From: Candidatus Saccharibacteria bacterium UBA2834
GTDB lineage: Bacteria > Patescibacteriota > Saccharimonadia > Saccharimonadales > Saccharimonadaceae
Assembly: GCA_002351365.1 (NCBI GenBank)
Contig: DEGE01000001.1
Coordinates: 60,441 to 68,802, forward strand
DNA: 8,362 bases
Direction of reading: 5' to 3'
The translations under genes were made by a program, and so were the position numbers. The notes beneath the pieces were generated by a model that had not been told where the DNA came from, ran no database searches, and was given only the letters and a program-made list of their open reading frames with translations. This document shows positions 1-4,989 of the stretch, piece after piece. Numbering within the stretch: position 1 is the stretch's first letter; every line of letters begins with the position of its first letter.

Positions 1-218
1 CTGATTTAGTAATGGGTAGCCAGGGTGCTGGGCGTGATTCAGATGGTGTTCTCCGCATGTCATTCGAAGCTAATGTGCCGCTGTCACGCGAGATTTTCTT
101 GGCAAAAAACACACATATGCAGGTAAAGAACTCTACGCGTCAGAACGTAACGGATAGCTATATTCAGGTGCGTGATATGTTCAGCGAAGAGCTAATACCT
201 GAGGGAGAGGTCAAGTAA
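1..218 (+). CDS. C-terminal end of a type IV pilus inner-membrane platform protein (possibly PilN-like), partial
   Basis: The reading frame is open from the left edge (first complete codon at base 3) and ends in TAA at 216-218, so only about 71 residues are visible. They contain alternating hydrophobic strands (LRMSFEANVPL, then SYIQVRDMFSEEL) and no membrane segment. The next gene starts 4 bases after the stop, and the purine-rich GAGGGAGAGG inside this gene's end serves as its ribosome binding site, so the two are co-transcribed. The assignment rests on context: in pilMNOP-type clusters the gene before pilO is usually pilN, whose C-terminal domain is extracytoplasmic with a ferredoxin-like fold. 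No diagnostic motif is visible, so another pilus platform component is possible. Confidence 0.45.
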   Translation, partial: DLVMGSQGAGRDSDGVLRMSFEANVPLSREIFLAKNTHMQVKNSTRQNVTDSYIQVRDMFSEELIPEGEVK

Positions 219-222
219 TAAT

Positions 223-1080
223 ATGGCAACGAATAGTAAAACAAAAGGCGTAGCAATTGGTAAAAGGGCAAAGATCGATAAAGCTCAATCGATAATGCTC
301 GGGGCAGTTTGTGGTGCTTCATTGATACTTGGTATCACAATCGTTGGTGTAATATATTTCGTGAAGACAATTTCTTATCAAGGAAAATGGGTTAGCCATA
401 TTACTGATGCGGCAAAGACATACGAGAATGTTCAGTCTAATTTGAATTCTGTAGCTGAAGGTGTTCGAGCTTTGGGTGATAACGAAAACCTTGAATCAGT
501 TGCAACGAAGACCCCAGACCGTAAAACTTGTATGGACTTTGACGTGAATGAGAAAATTACACCTGATAACGTCTCAAAATTCCGAACATGCTCAGCATTA
601 CGTGTGATTCCTGATACTATTCCGACTTCGGAAAAGAACATTACGGCAGCACTCGGTAGTATGACGAAGCTTCTCTATGTATCGAATGGCGGTAGCGGTG
701 TATCATTTAGCGGCATTGCTGAATCTGAAGCTACGGAAATCTTTACCGATACTTTCCACACGATTGGTGTCGGTCTTACATTGCAGGATTATTCGTCAAA
801 GGTAAGAAATGCACTTGATACGATTGAGTCGTCGGTGCGTAACTACGATTTGCAATCTGCCATGATTCGCTTCGGCGAAGAGAAAGACGAAAATGATGAA
901 ACGCAGCCTGGCAAAGCTACGATTGAGTTTTCAGGAACTTATGCAACCTATTATTCCGATAGAGTGAATGTTGAATTGCATACCGAGACATTATGTGCGG
1001 ATCCAAAGAATGAAAGTTGTCCGGGCGATACTTTAACTAACGGTACGCAGAATACTGCGGCTAGTACGGAGGTACAGTAA
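223..1080 (+). CDS. PilO-like type IV pilus inner-membrane platform protein
   Basis: A 285-residue bitopic protein. It has a short basic cytoplasmic N-terminus, one membrane helix at about residues 24-50, a helical (probably coiled-coil) stretch at about 55-85, and then an extracytoplasmic domain. Near the C-terminus a helix (about 190-207) is followed by strands (NYDLQSAMIRF, ATIEFSGTYATYY, VNVELHTETL), the order expected for the ferredoxin-like domain of PilO. Four cysteines lie outside the membrane in two pairs (C103/C123 and C258/C266) and could form disulfides. The last residues are a low-complexity Asn/Thr/Ala tail. The ATG follows GAGGGAGAGG at 201-210. The stop overlaps the next ATG by one base (TAATG), a sign of translational coupling. 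PilO normally pairs with PilN to link the cytoplasmic PilM ring to the outer parts of the pilus machine. The family call is inferred from topology, predicted fold and neighbours. Confidence 0.6.
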   Translation: MATNSKTKGVAIGKRAKIDKAQSIMLGAVCGASLILGITIVGVIYFVKTISYQGKWVSHITDAAKTYENVQSNLNSVAEGVRALGDNENLESVATKTPDRKTCMDFDVNEKITPDNVSKFRTCSALRVIPDTIPTSEKNITAALGSMTKLLYVSNGGSGVSFSGIAESEATEIFTDTFHTIGVGLTLQDYSSKVRNALDTIESSVRNYDLQSAMIRFGEEKDENDETQPGKATIEFSGTYATYYSDRVNVELHTETLCADPKNESCPGDTLTNGTQNTAASTEVQ

Positions 1081-1472
1081 TGAAGACTAGCGACATTGCT
1101 TTAGCAATCTTTGTAGCTTTCTTCTCGGTGTTAATTTCATATTGGTTAGGCAATTTGATTTTAGGGGATCCGAGTGAGGAGTATGTGAAGATTGACTATG
1201 CAAACGAGATTTCTAGTTCGATTGTGCAGCCAAGCATGGAGGTATTTAATCCGTATTCGATTAACCCTACGGTTGAGACTAAGACTGGTGATTGTCCTCC
1301 AGGTGAAGAATGGGATGATGAGGCATTTCGTTGCGTAGAGAAAGAAATTGAATATTGCGAAGATAGCGAAAAAGACGAAAACGGTAATTGTCCGAAGAAG
1401 GACGAAACTGATAAAACCGATAAAACCGATAAAACTGACAATCCGGAGAATCCTGATAATCCAGAAAACTAA
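1080..1472 (+). CDS. Small membrane-anchored, cysteine-containing pilus-operon protein with an Asp-Lys-Thr repeat tail
   Basis: A 130-residue protein not recognised as a known family. It has an N-terminal membrane helix at about residues 6-28 without a lipobox, so it is probably an uncleaved anchor with the rest outside the cell. Residues 36-70 form a folded-looking segment ending in Asn-Pro-Tyr-Ser-Ile-Asn-Pro. A small four-cysteine region follows (C72, C85, C93, C104; pattern C-P-P-G-E-E-W then R-C), resembling disulfide-bonded extracellular mini-domains. From residue 108 the tail is charged and repetitive: DET, three DKT units, then Asn/Pro/Glu/Asp triplets. Its start overlaps the stop of the PilO-like gene by one base, and pilB begins 24 bases after its stop. 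Its position matches that of pilP in classical clusters, but no PilP lipoprotein signal is present. A surface or pilus-platform accessory role is inferred. Confidence 0.6.
   Translation: MKTSDIALAIFVAFFSVLISYWLGNLILGDPSEEYVKIDYANEISSSIVQPSMEVFNPYSINPTVETKTGDCPPGEEWDDEAFRCVEKEIEYCEDSEKDENGNCPKKDETDKTDKTDKTDNPENPDNPEN
1401..1469 (+). repeat. Short in-gene tandem repeat (9-bp unit GATAAAACC/T) plus Asn/Pro triplets
   Basis: Three in-phase copies of GATAAAAC[C/T] lie at 1410-1436, preceded by a degenerate copy GACGAAACT at 1401-1409. They are followed by a related Asp-Asn-Pro-Glu-Asn-Pro series to 1469. The unit length is a multiple of three, so copy-number change would lengthen or shorten the protein tail without breaking the frame. 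Confidence 0.85.
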
Positions 1473-1496
1473 TAAAATAAACATAGGAATAGGCGA

Positions 1497-3251
1497 ATGC
1501 TGCTAAATAAGGAGCTGGAAGACAAAATTGTCGACTTGCTGATTGATGATGGTTTAGTTGATAGCGGCCTGGTACAAAACGCATATAATGAGGTGCGCAA
1601 GTCCGGGCAGCCTATTTTGTCTGTCTTAAAAGCAAAAAATATAGCCGACGATGATCGGATTCAGCATGCTACAGCGGTTGTTCTAAATATTAAGTACGCC
1701 GATTTGCGTAATATTCGTTTTGATCGTCAAAAATTATTGAAAGTTCCGCAAGATGTTGCGGAACGGGCGCGAATTGTGCCTCTTGGCGAAAGAGATGGCC
1801 AGTTATATGTGGCGATGATTGATACGTCGAACGTCCAGAGAATGGATTACATTTCGACATTAGTAAATATGCCGATTCATGGCGTAATGACGTCGGAAGC
1901 TGGTATCGATAATGCTATGTCGCAGTATGTGGCGGATTTGAAGGACGTTAATAAAGTTGCCGAAAAAGAGGAGCAGGCGGCGAGCGAAAATGCGGAAGTT
2001 ATTACTATCACGCAAGATTCGCCAATTGCGAAAGCCTTGATGTCAATTTTGGACTATGCGGCCAAATCGAAAGCATCTGATATCCACATTGAGCCACTTG
2101 AGCATTCTTTGATTATTCGTTGCCGTATTGATGGCGTGTTGCGCAAAACTATGGAGCTGCCGAAGTCGATTGAGCCGGCCTTGATTTCGCGTATTAAGAT
2201 TATGGCGAAATTGAAGATTGATGAACACCGTATTCCGCAGGACGGTCAGTTCGCTGTGAATGTGAACGGCAATGTCATCGACCTTCGTATTGCGACTTCG
2301 CCAGTAGTTTGGGGCGAGCAAGTAGTTATTCGTCTTTTGGATAAATCCGGTACATCAATGGATGTCGAGAAGATGGGTATGACGGGGCGTGCCTTACAGG
2401 ATGTGACTGAAGGCATTTCGAAACCGAATGGTATGATTTTGACTTCTGGTCCGACTGGTTCTGGTAAGTCTACGACTTTGTATGCTTTGATTAAGAAAAT
2501 CAAAAGTGAATCGATTAATATTGTGACGCTTGAGGATCCGGTCGAGTATAAGATGGACGGCGTGAACCAGATTCAGATTAATGTGGATGCGGGTTTAACG
2601 TTTGCGTCGGGTTTGCGTTCGATTTTGCGTCAGGACCCTGACGTAGTGATGGTAGGTGAGATTCGCGATGCCGAAACTGCTAACTTGGCGATCCAGGCGG
2701 CCTTAACGGGTCACTTGGTGTTCTCAACGCTACACACTAACTCGGCGGCAGGTATTCTTCCGCGTTTGATTGATATGGGCATCGAACCGTTCATGATTGC
2801 GTCGACCTTGAATACGGTGATCGGTCAGCGTTTGGTGCGTCGTGTGGCTGAACGTCGTGAAACCTATCGTTCGAGTGAACTTGAGACGAATATTTTGCGT
2901 GAAGTAGTTGGCGATCTTTTGCCGAAGACCCCGAGCGAGGTGCCAATTGTGGGCGAAAAACTTGGTTATCAGGGTTTGCCTTTGGCGAATTCGCAGAGCT
3001 TTAATTTAGTGAAGGGTATTCCGGGCGAAGATGCGCCAAACGGCTATAAGGGTCGTGCTGGCGTATATGAAACGATTACGGTTGATGAGGATATCCAGAA
3101 GTTAATTGTGGCGCACGCGACATCTGGTGATATTATGCGTGTGGCGCGTTTGAAGGGGACAGTGACGATGCGTCAGGACGGTATGTTGAAGGCTTTGACT
3201 GGCATTACAACGATGGAAGAAGTGAACCGCGTAGCTTCGGATATTGCTTAG
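1497..3251 (+). CDS. pilB: Type IV pilus extension ATPase PilB (GspE/PulE family)
   Basis: A 584-residue cytoplasmic hexameric ATPase that powers pilus assembly. Residues 1-150 form the N-terminal MshEN/T2SSE_N-type region, which ends in a charged linker (about 145-168). The core carries all the family signatures: SDIHIEP at 194-200, RCRIDGVL at 208-215, Walker A GPTGSGKST at 318-326, the Asp box TLEDPVEY at 344-351, Walker B DPDVVMVGEIRD at 380-391 and the His box TGHLVFSTLHTN at 404-415. The N-terminal region and the ...KGRAGVYE... segment (518-525) favour PilB over the shorter retraction ATPase PilT. The zinc-binding CxxC...CxxC module usual after QRLVRR is missing: the only cysteine is C209, and 450-517 is a cysteine-free linker. 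The ATG follows AGGAATAGG at 1485-1493. No pilT, pilC or pilin gene lies in the window. Confidence 0.96.
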   Translation: MLLNKELEDKIVDLLIDDGLVDSGLVQNAYNEVRKSGQPILSVLKAKNIADDDRIQHATAVVLNIKYADLRNIRFDRQKLLKVPQDVAERARIVPLGERDGQLYVAMIDTSNVQRMDYISTLVNMPIHGVMTSEAGIDNAMSQYVADLKDVNKVAEKEEQAASENAEVITITQDSPIAKALMSILDYAAKSKASDIHIEPLEHSLIIRCRIDGVLRKTMELPKSIEPALISRIKIMAKLKIDEHRIPQDGQFAVNVNGNVIDLRIATSPVVWGEQVVIRLLDKSGTSMDVEKMGMTGRALQDVTEGISKPNGMILTSGPTGSGKSTTLYALIKKIKSESINIVTLEDPVEYKMDGVNQIQINVDAGLTFASGLRSILRQDPDVVMVGEIRDAETANLAIQAALTGHLVFSTLHTNSAAGILPRLIDMGIEPFMIASTLNTVIGQRLVRRVAERRETYRSSELETNILREVVGDLLPKTPSEVPIVGEKLGYQGLPLANSQSFNLVKGIPGEDAPNGYKGRAGVYETITVDEDIQKLIVAHATSGDIMRVARLKGTVTMRQDGMLKALTGITTMEEVNRVASDIA

Positions 3252-3260
3252 GAGAATAAT

Positions 3261-3519
3261 ATGTTTTATGACGTTGTTGGCTGGGTGGGGATGATTCTAG
3301 TACTGGTTGCTTACGTCCTGCTATCTACAAATAAAATTAAGAATGGCTATTTATATCAATGGCTAAACTTTTTTTGCGGCGCTATTGATGGCGATTGGGC
3401 TGTTTCCGAAAAACGCCTGGTTTTCGTTCTCTTTGCAAGTAGTTTGGGGGATAGTTGCGTTAATTGCGATCGTAAAATTATCGCAAAAGAAACCAACGAA
3501 GAAAAAGAATAAGAAATAA
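3261..3519 (+). CDS. CBU_0592-like small integral membrane protein, interrupted by a +1 frameshift
   Basis: The ATG follows a good Shine-Dalgarno (TAGGAGAA, 3250-3257) overlapping the pilB stop, so it is the last gene of the pilus operon. Read straight through, the frame ends at 3512 and turns after residue 38 into an unlikely polar, cysteine-bearing tail. If one T of the run T7 at 3369-3375 is skipped, the frame continues to TAA at 3517-3519. It then encodes 85 residues with hydrophobic helices at about 5-22, 34-48 and 54-72 and a Lys/Asn-rich basic tail. The restored protein (GWVGMILVLVAYVLLS, WLNFF, QVVWGIVALIAIVKL) resembles the short CBU_0592-type membrane proteins, of unknown function. 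The break may be a real inactivating mutation, a homopolymer sequencing error, or slippage. A link to pili rests only on operon position. Confidence 0.72.
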
Positions 3520-3544
3520 ACCCCCTCATTGAGGGGGTTTATTT
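3514..3544. terminator. Bidirectional intrinsic terminator between convergent genes
   Basis: A perfect 14-bp inverted repeat (AAATAAACCCCCTC / GAGGGGGTTTATTT) closes on an ATT loop at 3528-3530. It is followed by T-rich sequence on the + side (TTTATTTATT) and, on the - side, by the complement of AAAAAGAATAAG. It ends the pilus operon and the convergent gene with its stop at 3543-3545. The frame-restored stop TAA (3517-3519) lies in the left arm and most of the opposing stop lies in the right arm. Confidence 0.93.
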
Positions 3545-4511
3545 ATTCGACGCGTTCGGCGGTTTTGTAGATGTAATTTCCGCTACCGTCGTCCTCAAAG
3601 ATGAGGCGATAATGTTTGAATTTGTCGATGATTGTATCGTTGGTGATACCGTCGACAATATCGTCGGCGTAGACAACGCTGTCGCTGAATCCATCAATGC
3701 AGGTACCGGATGGCGTATTGTCGTAAATCGATGGATCGCATTGAACAAAGGCAAAGTATACGTAGGCCTTATTGTCTTCGGTTGAAAATTTATATTTATA
3801 AATATAGCGTGGCGCAACTACATCGCCACCACCGACGGAGTAATAGAGCGATTTGGTTTTTGGACTATAGTAGACATCTTCCATCCAATTAGTCTCGGTT
3901 AGATAAATATCGTCGTCCAGTTTGATTTCGTAGCCAAATAGCTTCTTCGCTGCATCGACGGTTGGCTGAATGTCGTAATTTGGATAGATTTGATACATGC
4001 CGATAGTTTTTTCGATATTGGTAGGATTAGCGTCGTCTCCTAGCCATGCCTTAGCGTCCTCAATATTCATTTCGCGCAAATATTTGTCGTAATTGGCGCT
4101 GCCATTGGCATAGGAAAATGCGAGTGCGATTTTAACGTTGTCACTAAGATTGGCGAGTGAATCGAGATTGTTGTAGAGAACAGGATATTGATAAATGGTT
4201 AAGTCGGAGGTATGTGAAAAAGTAGTAAGAATGACCGAGGCGCGTTGGCTGAGATCATCGCGGAGAGTAACGCTATCGATGTCATTTTCGCCAGTTTTGG
4301 CGATTTCCTCCGGTGCGGGCGATGTGTCGTTTTGCTTGGAACTTACTTTATCGATAACGATATAAGTAGCTAAGCCGATAACTAGTAACAATAAAACACA
4401 GATGACGACGTGATTAATAATCTCTTTTTTGGGTTTGAGCGGCTTTGCGGGCTGTATAGTTTGATTTGAAGTTGAAGGCGCATTGTTCGCTCGATAAATA
4501 TCACTATCCAT
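3543..4511 (-). CDS. Single-pass membrane protein of unknown function with an extracytoplasmic domain
   Basis: A 322-residue protein not recognised as a known family. Residues 1-30 are polar, with a basic LKPKK motif just before one membrane helix at about 31-53, so the N-terminus is probably cytoplasmic. A flexible linker (about 55-85) leads to a roughly 235-residue, tyrosine- and aspartate-rich outer domain. Part of it looks strand-rich (KSLYYSVGGG, RYIYKYKFST, AYVYFAFVQC), and it has only two cysteines (in VQCDPS and GTCIDG), which could form a disulfide. It lies on the strand opposite the pilus operon and converges on it. There is no Shine-Dalgarno upstream. An extended -10 (TGCTAAAAT) ends six bases before the ATG, so the mRNA is probably leaderless, which supports this start. 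A surface or envelope role is inferred from topology only. Confidence 0.8.
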   Translation of the reverse strand: MDSDIYRANNAPSTSNQTIQPAKPLKPKKEIINHVVICVLLLLVIGLATYIVIDKVSSKQNDTSPAPEEIAKTGENDIDSVTLRDDLSQRASVILTTFSHTSDLTIYQYPVLYNNLDSLANLSDNVKIALAFSYANGSANYDKYLREMNIEDAKAWLGDDANPTNIEKTIGMYQIYPNYDIQPTVDAAKKLFGYEIKLDDDIYLTETNWMEDVYYSPKTKSLYYSVGGGDVVAPRYIYKYKFSTEDNKAYVYFAFVQCDPSIYDNTPSGTCIDGFSDSVVYADDIVDGITNDTIIDKFKHYRLIFEDDGSGNYIYKTAERVE

Positions 4512-4517
4512 ATTTTA

Positions 4518-4526
4518 ATTTTAGCA
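4518..4526 (-). promoter_or_regulatory. Extended -10 promoter for a leaderless mRNA (322-residue membrane protein)
   Basis: On the - strand TGCTAAAAT is followed by TAAAAT and then the ATG at 4511. The six-base gap places the usual transcription start on the A of the ATG. No convincing -35 lies 17 bases upstream, as is common for extended -10 promoters. The same arrangement precedes two other genes in the window. Confidence 0.65.
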
Positions 4527-4538
4527 TAAGCATAAAAT

Positions 4539-4571
4539 CTACTAGCAGCGAACTACGTTCGCCTCTCTCAA
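4539..4571. repeat. 33-bp direct repeat, copy 1
   Basis: Identical over 33 bases to 4708-4740. It starts CTACTAGCAG, contains the small palindrome GCGAAC-TAC-GTTCGC and ends CTCTCTCAA. That ending is the reverse complement of the TTGAGAGAG in the tRNA-Gly 3' end on the other side of the adjoining hairpin. Two copies with unequal spacing content do not make a CRISPR array. Confidence 0.9.
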
Positions 4572-4572
4572 T

Positions 4573-4613
4573 AACAACAAAAATATACCCATTCGGGTAT
4601 CTTTTTTGTTGTT
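4573..4613. terminator. Long hairpin terminator (copy 1), U-tract on both strands
   Basis: The inner stem ATACCC/GGGTAT (4585-4590 and 4595-4600) closes an ATTC loop. After a small internal mismatch the outer arms AACAACAAAAA (4573-4583) and TTTTTGTTGTT (4603-4613) pair perfectly. T6 at 4602-4607 and A-rich 4579-4583 give U-tracts in both directions. It abuts the tRNA-Gly fragment at 4613-4630. Confidence 0.75.
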
Positions 4614-4630
4614 GGTGCGAGTTGAGAGAG
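4613..4630 (-). repeat. 18-bp fragment identical to the 3' end of tRNA-Gly
   Basis: On the - strand CTCTCTCAACTCGCACCA equals the tRNA-Gly sequence from the end of the T-loop through the 3' T-stem, acceptor strand, discriminator A and CCA (4789-4806). The rest of a tRNA is absent: identity stops at 4631. A direct repeat of a tRNA 3' end is what an att site or a partial tRNA duplication leaves behind. Confidence 0.85.
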
Positions 4631-4642
4631 AGCGCCGCGCTA

Positions 4643-4714
4643 CGCTTGGCTTCTGCTAGGGCGTCGCCTCGGAAATATGAATATAAATATTCTATTTCGC
4701 TCGGCTCCTACTAG
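4643..4714. repeat. 17-bp imperfect direct repeats flanking an AT-rich hairpin
   Basis: CGCTTGGCTTCTGCTAG at 4643-4659 and CGCTCGGCTCCTACTAG at 4698-4714 agree at 14 of 17 positions. Between them lies an AT-rich inverted repeat (GAAATA and TATTC arms around a 4-base loop, about 4671-4697). The second copy runs into the 33-bp repeat at 4708. Confidence 0.6.
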
Positions 4715-4740
4715 CAGCGAACTACGTTCGCCTCTCTCAA
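4708..4740. repeat. 33-bp direct repeat, copy 2
   Basis: Identical to 4539-4571. This copy sits just downstream (on the - strand) of the true tRNA-Gly terminator, so the order tRNA 3' end, hairpin, 33-bp repeat is the same in both modules. Confidence 0.9.
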
Positions 4741-4749
4741 ACTATAAAT

Positions 4750-4786
4750 AATTAAAAATACGACCATAAAGGTCGTCTTTTTAATT
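4750..4786. terminator. Intrinsic terminator of the tRNA-His/tRNA-Gly operon (also bidirectional in form)
   Basis: The inner stem ACGACC/GGTCGT (4760-4765 and 4771-4776) has an ATAAA loop. One T x C mismatch (4759, 4777) separates it from perfectly paired outer arms AATTAAAAA (4750-4758) and TTTTTAATT (4778-4786). On the - strand it begins two bases after the encoded CCA of tRNA-Gly and provides a U-rich tract, so it ends the tRNA transcript. Confidence 0.88.
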
Positions 4787-4788
4787 AC

Positions 4789-4863
4789 TGGTGCGAGTTG
4801 AGAGAGTCGAACTCTCATGTTGAGTTTGGAAAACTCACATAATAACCGTTATATGAAACTCGC
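4789..4863 (-). tRNA. tRNA-Gly (anticodon UCC), CCA encoded
   Basis: The - strand folds as a full cloverleaf. The acceptor stem GCGAGTT/AACTCGC is perfect, the anticodon stem is TGAGT/ACTCA with loop TTTCCAA, and the T-arm is GAGAG-TTCGACT-CTCTC. The anticodon TCC (complement at 4828-4830) reads GGA. The D-arm (TCATATAACGGTTATTATG) closely resembles that of E. coli tRNA-Gly(UCC). Known glycine identity bases G1-C72, C2-G71, C35 and C36 are present. The discriminator is A73, whereas E. coli glycine tRNAs have U73. CCA is encoded at 4789-4791. It lies eight bases after tRNA-His in one transcript. Confidence 0.95.
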
Positions 4864-4871
4864 AGGTGCTA

Positions 4872-4949
4872 TGGGGTGAGCGAGAGGATTTGAACCTCCG
4901 ACCCTCTGGACCACAATCAGATGCTCTAACCAACTGAGCTACGCTCACC
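4872..4949 (-). tRNA. tRNA-His (anticodon GUG) with encoded G-1 and CCA
   Basis: On the - strand the acceptor GTGAGCG/CGCTCAC pairs perfectly. The D-arm GCTC-AGTTGGTTA-GAGC and the T-arm GGAGG-TTCAAAT-CCTCT (one wobble) are standard. The anticodon loop is TTGTGGT, with GTG complementing 4912-4914. The histidine identity element is present: an extra G-1 (base 4949) faces discriminator C73 (base 4875), and CCA is encoded at 4872-4874. The pair closing the anticodon stem (A31-C39) is mismatched. It is the first gene of a two-tRNA operon. Confidence 0.97.
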
Positions 4950-4960
4950 ACGTAGCTCTA

Positions 4961-4989
4961 ATTATATCAGATTGAGAGGGTTTTGACTA
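4961..4989 (-). promoter_or_regulatory. Promoter of the tRNA-His/tRNA-Gly operon
   Basis: On the - strand TAGTCA (4984-4989) is followed after 17 bases by a consensus TATAAT (4961-4966), a few bases upstream of the start of tRNA-His. The -35 box matches TTGACA at four of six positions and coincides with the stop codon (4987-4989) of the upstream protein gene. Confidence 0.8.

Larger units (their letters stand above)
4542..4659. repeat. 118-bp imperfect palindrome (MITE-like) with CTAGCAG/CTGCTAG ends
   Basis: The left end CTAGCAG (4542-4548) matches the inverted right end CTGCTAG (4653-4659). Inside these, CTCTCTCAA (4563-4571) matches the inverted TTGAGAGAG (4622-4630), and the centre is the 41-bp terminator hairpin 4573-4613. 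The arms diverge between these blocks. No ORF of credible quality lies in it. It may be a small mobile or self-folding element, or simply a rearranged tRNA flank. Confidence 0.5.

Noticed and set aside
1161..1584. Three overlapping - strand ORFs opposite the DKT-repeat gene and the start of pilB
   Set aside because: They are low-complexity Phe/Ile/Ser-rich translations produced by the antisense of the repeat tail, with no start signals, and they lie opposite well-supported genes.
4613..4630. A second complete tRNA-Gly gene
   Set aside because: Only the final 18 bases are present. The rest of the acceptor, D and anticodon arms are absent beyond 4630.
4466..4714. + strand ORF of 82 codons across the tRNA-flanking repeats
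   Set aside because: It starts inside the coding region of the opposite gene and runs through hairpins and repeats without a ribosome binding site. Its product resembles no protein.
4539..4740. Possible CRISPR array from the 33-bp repeats
   Set aside because: There are only two copies, separated by 136 bases that include a hairpin and a tRNA fragment, with no regular spacer and no cas genes nearby.
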